Under the pieces are notes generated by a model. That model had not been told where the DNA came from. It saw nothing but the letters and a program-made list of their open reading frames with translations, and searched no databases. The position numbers were made by a program, and so were the translations under genes. From Comamonadaceae bacterium (GTDB lineage Bacteria > Pseudomonadota > Gammaproteobacteria > Burkholderiales > Burkholderiaceae_C), in assembly GCA_013298415.1 (NCBI GenBank), contig JAAFHN010000067.1, positions 1-10,095 on the forward strand: DNA of 10,095 nucleotides, written 5' to 3'. Positions 1-5,501 of this stretch are shown piece after piece (position 1 is the first letter of the stretch; each line of letters begins with the position of its first letter).

Positions 1-672
1 CGCGCTTTTTTGCGGGCCGACCCCGACATCATCATGGTGGGCGAATCGCGCGACAAAGAAACCGTGAGCATGGGCGTGGAAGCCTCGCTCACTGGCCACT
101 TGGTGTTTTCCACGCTCCACACCAACTCCGCTCCGGAATCCATCACCCGCTTGATGGACATGGGCATGGACCCGTTTAACTTTGCCGATGCGCTGCTGGG
201 CATCTTGGCTCAGCGCCTTGCCAAGCGCCTTTGTGGCTGCCGCGAAGAGTATTTTCCTGATGCGGCAGAGATCAAAGCCTTCGTGGCCGAATACTCAGAC
301 GAGCTGCGCAGCACGCCCGCTTGGAAGGTCGATGCCGCAGGCGAGAGCAAAAAGCTTTACCAGAGCTGGCTGGATGCCTACGCGCAGAAGCCAGGCGAGG
401 GTGAAGCGGGCAACAACGGCAAGCTGCGCATGTACCGCGCCGTGGGCTGCGACAAGTGCAACAAGACCGGCTACAAAGGCCGCGTGGGCCTGCACGAGCT
501 GCTGATTGCCGACGAGCCTGTGAAAAAACTCATCCAAGAGCGCGCCCGTGTTGCCGAGCTTTTTGCGCAGAGCGTGGCCAGCGGCATGCGCACCCTGAAG
601 ATGGATGGCATGGAAAAAATCTTGATGGGTTTGACTGATCTCAAGCAAGTGAGATCGGTCTGCATCAAGTGA
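1..672 (+). CDS. GspE/PulE/PilB-family type II/IV secretion ATPase, C-terminal part (5' end outside window)
   Basis: This is the C-terminal 223 residues of a hexameric secretion or pilus assembly ATPase, a cytoplasmic motor that powers pilin or pseudopilin polymerisation. The frame is open from base 1 (RAFLRADPD...), so the gene starts upstream. Visible signatures are the Walker B segment DPDIIMVGESRD (residues 8-18 of this fragment) and the His box TGHLVFSTLHTNSA (31-44). The zinc-binding cysteines are C78/C80 (LCGC) and C150/C153 (GCDKC), followed by GYKGRVGLHELL. The Walker A part lies outside the window. Two oddities are visible. The usual GEIRD reads GESRD, and about 70 residues (81-149), rich in charged residues, separate the two cysteine pairs, longer than I expect for PilB. 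The family assignment is firm. Whether it serves type IV pili, type II secretion or a separate branch cannot be told without the N-terminus and neighbours. Confidence 0.93.
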   Translation, partial: RAFLRADPDIIMVGESRDKETVSMGVEASLTGHLVFSTLHTNSAPESITRLMDMGMDPFNFADALLGILAQRLAKRLCGCREEYFPDAAEIKAFVAEYSDELRSTPAWKVDAAGESKKLYQSWLDAYAQKPGEGEAGNNGKLRMYRAVGCDKCNKTGYKGRVGLHELLIADEPVKKLIQERARVAELFAQSVASGMRTLKMDGMEKILMGLTDLKQVRSVCIK

Positions 673-875
673 TTGCGCTCCAAAAGCGCTCATCGTGTCG
701 TTGCTTCGCCTTGCCGTGCTAATTCCATTTCTAAATCATTCCTGTCGTTGTTGCGTCGCCTTGTCGTGCCTCAGCACTGCCTGCGACTCCGCGCCTAGAC
801 AGTAATGATTTGGAAATGGAATAAAGCACTGCCTGCGACTCTGCGCCTAGCGCTGAACGCTTTTGAAGCGCAATC
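671..875. repeat. 205-nt concentric imperfect palindrome (nested inverted and direct repeats)
   Basis: The structure begins at the stop codon of the secretion ATPase gene. The outer arms 671-692 and 854-875 are complementary at 20 of 22 positions, and both mismatches become G-U in a - strand transcript. The middle arms 722-740 and 804-822 match at 18 of 19, the odd pair being a G-U wobble on the + strand. Inside these, ctgtc (742-746) pairs with gacag (798-802), and the apex is gtgc-ctca-gcac (766-777). All pairs share a centre near 772. Each half also has a direct repeat flanking the middle arm: 696-720 with 743-770 (imperfect, 3-nt indel) and 773-798 with 825-850 (25 of 26 identical). So the locus is two inverted copies of an X-C-X unit. 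It has no coding potential that I can support. It could be a MITE- or REP-like element, a structured RNA, or a transcription barrier between convergent genes. Confidence 0.8.
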
Positions 876-900
876 CCAAAAAAAGTAACGCTGCAAATTG

Positions 901-935
901 TGTAGCGCTACATACAATAAACACTAGGACAGAGG
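901..935 (+). repeat. AT-rich 35-bp intergenic repeat, copy 1
   Basis: This block begins with the perfect 12-bp palindrome tgtagcgctaca (901-912) and continues through aataaacactaggacag. It aligns without gaps to 4962-4996 (about 22 of 35 identical) and 8573-8607 (about 21 of 35), all on the same strand and all intergenic. A shared 18-mer core can be written YRTAGCnnYRMATRYAAT. The alignment was made by eye, so its significance is unproven. Just after it, gaggg (932-936) and ccctc (944-948) could form a small hairpin. Confidence 0.45.
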
Positions 936-971
936 GACTAAAACCCTCAAAAATAGGCTGACGAAAGCGCT

Positions 972-1388
972 TCAGCGCTTCAAGAAGCCGCCCAGCATCC
1001 CGGCCAAGTCGCCGAGATTGCCCAAGCCGCCAGCAGGTGCTTCGCCGTGGGGCGTGAGCTTGTCGATGATGCCGGGCAGCATCTGGCTCAGCTGGCCTGC
1101 TGCTTCGCCTTCGCCCAAGCCGAGCTGCTTGGCGATGTTGGCAATGCCGTCGTTGCCGAGCACATTGGAGATTTGATCGGCTGAAATCGGCAGGTTTTCG
1201 CCCTTGCCAATCCAGCTTTGCACCACCTCGCCCAGGCCTGCTTGGCCAAATTTTTCAACCAAGCCGCCCAAGCCGCCGTGCGCGCTGTCGTTCGAGAGCA
1301 AGCCGCCAATGATGGCTGCCATGGGGTTGTCGCCCTGAGCCTGGCCACCGCCAAGCACCTGGCCCAAGATGTTGCCGAGTAAGTTCAT
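972..1388 (-). CDS. YidB/DUF937 family protein
   Basis: A 138-residue protein that resembles E. coli YidB (DUF937), a family of small glycine-rich proteins with no settled function. Matching features are the region GLGEVVQSWIGKGENLPIS (51-69), then DQISNVLG (71-78), and LPGIIDKLTPHGE (104-116), the counterpart of the LPKIIDALSPQGE stretch in YidB. There is a glycine-rich linker and a short hydrophobic tail ending GGFLKR. No signal peptide or clear transmembrane segment is seen. I start it at the ATG at 1388 because GGAG (1395-1398) lies 6 nt upstream. A TTG at 1400 would add four residues but would contain that ribosome site. It converges with the secretion ATPase gene across the 671-875 palindrome. 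An aagcgc-ttca-gcgctt hairpin (965-980) overlaps its stop codon. Family assignment is good; the role is unknown. Confidence 0.85.
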   Translation of the reverse strand: MNLLGNILGQVLGGGQAQGDNPMAAIIGGLLSNDSAHGGLGGLVEKFGQAGLGEVVQSWIGKGENLPISADQISNVLGNDGIANIAKQLGLGEGEAAGQLSQMLPGIIDKLTPHGEAPAGGLGNLGDLAGMLGGFLKR

Positions 1389-1394
1389 GTGAAG

Positions 1395-1398
1395 CTCC
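1395..1398 (-). promoter_or_regulatory. Ribosome binding site fixing the start of the YidB-family gene
   Basis: GGAG on the - strand, 6 nt before the ATG at 1388. It supports that ATG over the in-frame TTG at 1400, which lies upstream of the ribosome site itself. Confidence 0.6.
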
Positions 1399-1479
1399 AA
1401 GCGAAGGGTTAAGGAAAAACCATTATGAACCGTGGTCGGGCCCGCTCTCGATTCGCCGCGCGGCCCGGCGGTTTGAGGG

Positions 1480-1493
1480 TGCCAAAGTTGGCA
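1480..1493. promoter_or_regulatory. Perfect 6-2-6 dyad between divergent genes
   Basis: tgccaa-ag-ttggca is a perfect dyad lying between the divergent YidB-family and GntR genes, about 90 bp upstream of each start. Its size and symmetry suit a dimeric regulator. It differs in sequence from the 1518-1539 dyad, so if it is functional a different protein probably binds it. Function is inferred from symmetry and position only. Confidence 0.35.
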
Positions 1494-1517
1494 GAGGTGT
1501 GCACTTCGCGGCGCTTG

Positions 1518-1539
1518 GTGATATAGTGTTGTATATCAC
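1518..1539. promoter_or_regulatory. Likely autoregulatory operator of the GntR/YtrA-type operon
   Basis: Perfect 8-bp arms gtgatata (1518-1525) and tatatcac (1532-1539) are separated by gtgttg, ending 24 nt before the regulator's ATG. The AT-rich dyad stands out in GC-rich surroundings and probably overlaps the promoter; ttggtg (1515-1520) is a possible -35, but no convincing -10 can be fixed. Short GntR repressors of the YtrA type usually bind a dyad in their own promoter, so this is the natural site. Direct binding is inferred. Confidence 0.65.
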
Positions 1540-1563
1540 TATTGTCTCACGCCGATACCTCGC

Positions 1564-1947
1564 ATGACCCCAGACTGGAACGACGGCCAGCCGATTTATC
1601 GGCAAATCCGCGCGCGCGTGCTGGGCTTGATCGTGGATGGCAGCTTGGCCGAGGGCGCGCCGCTGCCGAGCGTGCGCGCCGTGGCGGCTGAGGGCCGCGT
1701 GAACCACCTCACCGTGCTCAAGGCCTACCAGCAGCTCGCCGACGAAGGCATCGTGGAATCCAGGCGAGGCTTGGGCATGTTTGTGCTGCAAGGCGCGCAG
1801 GCGGCCGTGCTGGCTGCAGAGCGCGAGCGCTTTTTGCGCGAAGAGTGGCCACAAGTGGCTGCGCGCATGCAGCGCCTCGGCATTGATGCCGCCAGCTTGC
1901 TCAGGCCCACCGATGAGCCGGGCGAAAACACATCGAAGGAGGACTGA
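1564..1947 (+). CDS. GntR family transcriptional regulator, YtrA subfamily
   Basis: A 127-residue DNA-binding regulator, probably a repressor of its own operon. Residues 10-75 form the GntR winged helix (IYRQIRARVLGLI, then LPSVRAVAAEGRVNHLTVLK with the recognition helix, then AYQQLADEGIVESRRGLGMFV). The usual long effector-binding domain is absent. Only about 45 residues follow, mostly helical and charged (AERERFLREEWPQ), as in YtrA-type regulators, where this tail makes the dimer. That size and the adjacent ABC genes place it in the YtrA group. No good ribosome site precedes the ATG at 1564, so translation may be weak or the leader very short. The last codons contain the ribosome site for the next gene, giving tight coupling. 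The effector is unknown; relatives respond to cell-wall antibiotics or envelope stress. Confidence 0.9.
   Translation: MTPDWNDGQPIYRQIRARVLGLIVDGSLAEGAPLPSVRAVAAEGRVNHLTVLKAYQQLADEGIVESRRGLGMFVLQGAQAAVLAAERERFLREEWPQVAARMQRLGIDAASLLRPTDEPGENTSKED
1936..1942 (+). promoter_or_regulatory. Strong ribosome binding site of the ABC ATPase gene
   Basis: AAGGAGG, 8 nt before the ATG at 1951 and inside the final codons of the regulator gene. It is much stronger than anything in front of the regulator, suggesting that the ATPase is made in excess of its repressor. Confidence 0.75.
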
Positions 1948-1950
1948 GCC

Positions 1951-2826
1951 ATGCTCGCCATCGACGCAAAAAATCTGCGCAAGGTTTACGGCAAAACCCA
2001 AGCCCTGCGGGGCGTGGATTTGGCGGTGGAGCCCGGTCGAATCGTCGGCCTCCTGGGCTTAAACGGCGCGGGCAAATCCACACTGCTCAACGCCCTGCTG
2101 GGCTTGATCCCCTGTGAAGGCGAGCTGCGTGTGCTGGGGCGTGACCCCTGGAAAGCTAGGCATGAGCTGATGCTCGATGCATGCTTCGTGGCCGATGTGG
2201 CGGTGCTGCCGCGCTGGTTGAAGGTGAGCCAGGCGCTGGATTTCATGCAAGGCGTGCACCCACGCTTCAGCCGCGAGCGGGCTTCTGAGTTGCTGGAGAA
2301 AACCAAAATCGCCCACAAGGCCAAAGTGGGCGAGCTCTCCAAGGGCATGGTGGCGCAACTGCACCTGTCGCTCGCCATGGCGATTGATGCCAAGCTGCTC
2401 GTGCTGGATGAGCCCACGCTGGGCTTGGATTTGCGCTACCACAAGCAGTTTTACGACACCCTGCTCACCGAATACCACGACCAAACCCGCACCATCCTGA
2501 TCGCCACCCACCACGTGGACGAGGTGCAGCACATCTTGACCGACGCGGTGTTCATCGACGATGGCCGCATCGTGTTCAACGAGGCGATGGGGCAGATCGA
2601 GGAGAGGTACTGCGAGGTAGTCGTCGATTCAGCATCGCTCGCTGCTGCTCAGGCGCTGAAGCCGATGCATGCCAAAGCAGGTTTTGGGCGGCGTGTGTTG
2701 CTGTTCAAAGACGCGGCTCCCGAGCAACTGGCTGAGTTGGGCGAAGTGCGCACACCGGCACTCTCCGACCTTTTTTGGGCTGTGATCGGCAGCACGCCAG
2801 AAGCGGCACTGAAGGAGGCAGCATGA
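1951..2826 (+). CDS. ABC transporter ATP-binding protein (YtrB/CcmA-like)
   Basis: A 291-residue cytoplasmic ATPase that would power the permease encoded next. The nucleotide-binding domain covers roughly residues 1-220. Walker A is GLNGAGKST (36-44), Walker B is KLLVLDEP (148-155) followed by the D-loop TLGLD (156-160), and the H-loop is ATHHVDEV (185-192). The ABC signature is degenerate, LSKGM (129-133) in place of LSGGQ. The Q-loop region (about 78-90, ACFVADVAVLPRW) shows no glutamine where one is expected. Similar departures are common in YtrB-like ATPases of ABC-2 systems. A C-terminal extension of about 70 residues follows, of a kind seen in this group. The gene starts 3 nt after the regulator stop and overlaps the permease start as ATGA. 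Family and pairing are secure; the substrate is unknown. Confidence 0.93.
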   Translation: MLAIDAKNLRKVYGKTQALRGVDLAVEPGRIVGLLGLNGAGKSTLLNALLGLIPCEGELRVLGRDPWKARHELMLDACFVADVAVLPRWLKVSQALDFMQGVHPRFSRERASELLEKTKIAHKAKVGELSKGMVAQLHLSLAMAIDAKLLVLDEPTLGLDLRYHKQFYDTLLTEYHDQTRTILIATHHVDEVQHILTDAVFIDDGRIVFNEAMGQIEERYCEVVVDSASLAAAQALKPMHAKAGFGRRVLLFKDAAPEQLAELGEVRTPALSDLFWAVIGSTPEAALKEAA

Positions 2827-3698
2827 GCGAGCATGCAATGAATGCGCAGCAGCGTTGGACCGCCTTTTGTTGGCTGGTGCGCCGAGAGTTTTGGGAGCAC
2901 CGCGCGCTTTACCTCCTTCCTCTGGCCACTCTCCTGGCTGGGCTGGGTGCATTCGCATATTGGGCAGTCTCTGGCAACGCATCTTCACCCAAGGTCGCCT
3001 TCTCGGCACGCTTGATGTTGGGCATAGCCTTGTACTTTGCAGTAGCACTGCCCGCGCTGAACTACGCCTGCGACGCGCTTTTGGTGGAGCGGCGAGATCG
3101 AAGCGTCTTGTTTTGGAAGTCGCTGCCAGCATCGGATCGAACGGTGGTGCTGAGCAAGGTGGCCGTGCTCCTGATCGCACTGCTGCCTGTCAAGCTTGCC
3201 GTCATATTCATGGGAGATCTAGGCATTCTGTCGATCCAATCACTCGTGGCCGCAAGCGCAGACGCGTCTGTGCAAGCCAGATGGAGTCTGCCGCCTCTCT
3301 TTGTTTGGACAGTTGGCACCGCGTTGCAAGCAATCTTGGGTGTGATGGCGCATGCCCCGCTGTACGCGTGGCTGCTCTTTGTGTCTGCTTTGGTCAGACG
3401 TGCCCCGCTGCTGTGGGCCAGCGCGCCGCTTCTCATAATCCCGGCGCTGGAACGCATTGCCACAGGAGATTCGATGTCAGGACAATGGCTCTACCGGATG
3501 CTTCTTCTGCCAAGAGACAACGCCATCCTGAACTTGAAGGCGTTGGGCGACCTGCAGGACACGGGCGCTCACCTGCGGGGTCTGAAGCAAAGTGCGGTGG
3601 AATATCTCGCGGACCCGGAAACCTGGATCGGCTTGGCGCTGGCCGCCGCCTTGATTGCCGCCGCCGCCCACATCCGCGCCCGCCGAGGCCCGATCTAG
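2823..3698 (+). CDS. ABC-2 type transporter permease
   Basis: A 291-residue inner-membrane protein, the likely membrane partner of the preceding ATPase. I see about six hydrophobic segments near residues 29-49, 61-81, 108-130, 158-178, 180-208 and 267-284. The cytoplasmic loop DALLVERRDRSVLFWKSLP (84-102), followed by SDRTVVLSK, is a conserved motif in permeases of GntR/YtrA-linked ABC-2 systems. The ATG at 2823 overlaps the ATPase stop (ATGA) and follows gaaggagg (2811-2818), so an upstream in-frame start is not needed. There is only one permease gene, so a homodimer is the simplest model. Some codons (ata, tca, cta) are less GC-biased than in neighbouring genes. The function is probably export of, or protection from, a membrane-active compound. 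That is inferred from relatives, not shown here. Confidence 0.88.
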   Translation: MSEHAMNAQQRWTAFCWLVRREFWEHRALYLLPLATLLAGLGAFAYWAVSGNASSPKVAFSARLMLGIALYFAVALPALNYACDALLVERRDRSVLFWKSLPASDRTVVLSKVAVLLIALLPVKLAVIFMGDLGILSIQSLVAASADASVQARWSLPPLFVWTVGTALQAILGVMAHAPLYAWLLFVSALVRRAPLLWASAPLLIIPALERIATGDSMSGQWLYRMLLLPRDNAILNLKALGDLQDTGAHLRGLKQSAVEYLADPETWIGLALAAALIAAAAHIRARRGPI

Positions 3699-3700
3699 GC

Positions 3701-4882
3701 TCAGCCCGCAAACCCACCCTGCCGTTTCACCCGAATCAACAAGCCCAGCGCCGCCGCAATCACGAGCATGGGCACCAAGCTCCCCCAATTCAGCAGCTGC
3801 CAGCCCTGGGTGGTGACCAGTGCGCCGGAGCTGAAGGAAGAGATCGCCAGGGTGGAGAACTGGAAGAAGTTGAGCGCGCCCTGGGCTTTGTCGCGTTCTT
3901 CAGGGCGATACGCCTTCAGGGCCACGGTCGTTGCACCGGTGAAGAGGAAATTCCAGCCCACGCCGAGCAAGAAGAGCGCGATCAAGAACTGGTGGAGCTG
4001 GATGCCCGAGAGGGCGATGGCCACGCAGGCCAAGTTGAGTGCCAAGCCCACGCCCATGATGCTGAGCGCGCCAAAGCGTTTGATCAAATGCCCGGTGAAA
4101 AAGCCGGGCGCAAACATGCCGATCACGTGCCATTCGAGTACGAGCGCTGAGTTGTCAAATGTGAAACCGCAGGTTTGCATGGCAATCGGCGTGGCGGCCA
4201 TCAGCAAATTCATCACGCCGTAGCCGAGCGAGCCGGCGAGCGCGGCCACGATGAAAAGCGGCTGGCGCATGATCTCGCTCAAAGGCCGACCGGTATTCAC
4301 CACTTCGCCCTTTTTGGGCTGCGGGGCCTCGGCAAAGGCCACTGAGCTGACCAGCAGCAGCGCAAGTGCTGCCACCACGGCGAGCGCGGTGTAGGCGGCG
4401 GCAAAGGGCGTGGGCAGCAGCGTGCGGGTGTATTGCGCCAAATTGGGGCCGACGACTGCGCCGATCAGCCCGCCCGCCATCACCCAGCTCACGGCTTTTT
4501 CTTTGTGGCTGGGCTGGGCCAGCTCGGCGGCGGCAAAGCGGTAGAGCGCGGCATTGGCGCTGTAAAAGCCCGCGATCAGCGTGGCCACGCACAGCAGCGC
4601 AAAGTTTTTGTGGATGACGGCATAGGCGCAGAGCAGGGCGGAAAAGATGGCCACTGCCGCGCCGATTTGAAAGCTGCGCTTGCGCCCAAAGCGCGATTGC
4701 ACCCAGGCGACAGGTGTGGTGGAAAGCGCCGCCCCCACCACATAGCCCATCACCGGAATCGTGGCCATCCAGCCCAGCGGGGCAAGGCTCAAGCCCACCA
4801 AGCCATTGATGGCGATGAAGGTGACGTTGTTGGTGAGAAACAAGCCCTGGCAGAGCGTGAGAAGCCAGAGGTTGCGGTTCAT
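3701..4882 (-). CDS. MFS transporter, substrate unknown
   Basis: A 393-residue major facilitator superfamily protein of the inner membrane with about 12 hydrophobic segments, the standard size for the family. The loop between helices 2 and 3 carries a variant motif A, VQSRFGRKRS (61-70), with serine in place of the usual aspartate before RFGRK. The central loop (about 184-205, EAPQPKKGEVVNTGRPLSE) separates the two six-helix halves. Near 305-320 it has LLGVGWNFLFTGATTV, a stretch common in a large proteobacterial MFS group annotated only as MFS transporter. Start is the ATG at 4882; the ribosome site is weak. Its stop lies 2 nt from the permease stop, leaving no room for an intergenic terminator. 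Nothing in the sequence identifies the cargo. Confidence 0.9.
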   Translation of the reverse strand: MNRNLWLLTLCQGLFLTNNVTFIAINGLVGLSLAPLGWMATIPVMGYVVGAALSTTPVAWVQSRFGRKRSFQIGAAVAIFSALLCAYAVIHKNFALLCVATLIAGFYSANAALYRFAAAELAQPSHKEKAVSWVMAGGLIGAVVGPNLAQYTRTLLPTPFAAAYTALAVVAALALLLVSSVAFAEAPQPKKGEVVNTGRPLSEIMRQPLFIVAALAGSLGYGVMNLLMAATPIAMQTCGFTFDNSALVLEWHVIGMFAPGFFTGHLIKRFGALSIMGVGLALNLACVAIALSGIQLHQFLIALFLLGVGWNFLFTGATTVALKAYRPEERDKAQGALNFFQFSTLAISSFSSGALVTTQGWQLLNWGSLVPMLVIAAALGLLIRVKRQGGFAG

Positions 4883-4907
4883 GCTGTTGTGAGGGGCTGA
4901 CAGCCGA

Positions 4908-5070
4908 TGAACGCAGAGTTCGCAAAATCACGCAAAAGAGACAGCCAAGTCATGCAAAAATCATAGCAACAAATGTAATAAAAACTAAGACAAGACTGGA
5001 AAAACAAGCAAGAACTGGCTGTTGGATTGACTCTGCGCCCTCTGCGTACATTTCGCGAACTCTGCGTTCA
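4908..5070. repeat. 163-bp intergenic segment bounded by perfect 16-bp inverted repeats
   Basis: tgaacgcagagttcgc (4908-4923) and gcgaactctgcgttca (5055-5070) are exact inverted repeats. The right arm belongs to a cluster of ctctgcg words at 5031, 5040 and 5060; the left arm carries the reverse form cgcagag (4912-4918). The interior is AT-rich and holds the second copy of the AT-rich repeat. No target duplication is obvious, although gggctg occurs just outside both ends. It lies upstream of the MFS gene and downstream of the FKBP gene. It could be a MITE-like insertion or a structured leader for the MFS gene. No ORF is supported in it. Confidence 0.65.
4962..4996 (+). repeat. AT-rich 35-bp intergenic repeat, copy 2
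   Basis: It begins catagcaacaaatgtaat and continues aaaaactaagacaagac. It shares 15 of 18 bases with the first part of copy 3 (8573-8607), and its second part is closer to copy 1 (901-935). Here it sits inside the inverted-repeat segment 4908-5070. Confidence 0.45.
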
Positions 5071-5093
5071 AAAGGGCTGTTCTCGCGAGCGCG

Positions 5094-5447
5094 TTAAACG
5101 CCGAGCAATTCCACGTCGAATTTCAGCGTGGCGTTCGGCGGGATCACGCCGCCTGCGCCGCGAGCGCCGTAGCCGAGCGCGGCGGGGATGATGAGGGTGC
5201 GTGCGCCGCCCACTTTCATGCCTTGCACGCCTTCGTCCCAGCCGCGAATCACCATGCCCGCGCCCAGATCAAAGCGAAAGGGCTGGCCGCGGTCTTTGCT
5301 GCTGTCAAACTTTTTGCCCTGCACGCCGTCGTTGTAAAGCCAGCCCGTGTAGTGCACGCTCACATTGGCGCCAGCGGTGGCGACAGGGCCAGTGCCCTCG
5401 GTGGTGTCTTCGTATTGCAGGCCAGAGGCGGTGGTGGTGAGTGGCAT
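5094..5447 (-). CDS. FKBP-type peptidyl-prolyl cis-trans isomerase
   Basis: A 117-residue single-domain FKBP, a prolyl isomerase acting as a folding helper. It has no signal peptide, so it should be cytoplasmic. The whole protein is the FKBP fold: VHYTGWLYNDG (31-41) with the active-site tyrosine Y33, KKFDSSKDRGQPFRFDLG (45-62) with F47, D48 and R53, MVIRGWDEGVQGMKVGG (65-81) with V66, I67 and W70, LGYGARG (91-97) with Y93, and IPPNATLKFDVELL (102-115). The positions expected to line the FK506/proline pocket of human FKBP12 are conserved. Start is the ATG at 5447 with AGGAG about 5 nt upstream. It lies 54 nt downstream of rsmE on the same strand and may be the last gene of a glcB-rsmE-FKBP transcript, though the functions are not obviously linked. 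Confidence 0.95.
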   Translation of the reverse strand: MPLTTTASGLQYEDTTEGTGPVATAGANVSVHYTGWLYNDGVQGKKFDSSKDRGQPFRFDLGAGMVIRGWDEGVQGMKVGGARTLIIPAALGYGARGAGGVIPPNATLKFDVELLGV

Positions 5448-5475
5448 GGGGGCTCCTGAGAAAACCCTGGATTGT

Positions 5476-5487
5476 GCCCGCGCGGGC
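5476..5487. repeat. GC palindrome between rsmE and the FKBP gene
   Basis: gcccgcgcgggc is a perfect 12-bp palindrome in the 54-nt gap. As a hairpin it would have only about four stem pairs and no U-run follows on the - strand, so it is not a convincing terminator. It may simply reflect local GC richness. Confidence 0.3.
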
Positions 5488-5501
5488 TGGGCGGCGGTGT
5501 C

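Noticed and set aside
932..948. gaggg/ccctc hairpin as a terminator
   Set aside because: Only five pairs, and the following run is A on the + strand, so it does not make a U-tract for the convergent + transcript.
1423..2001. - strand open frame of 192 codons over the GntR gene
   Set aside because: Antisense to a clear GntR regulator and its operator; no motif seen.
2855..4150. Long + strand open frame of 431 codons
   Set aside because: It overlaps the permease in another frame and runs antisense through the MFS gene. The product shows no family motif, and both overlapped genes have clear ones.
5476..5487. GC palindrome as a terminator after rsmE
   Set aside because: Very short usable stem and no U-run on the - strand.
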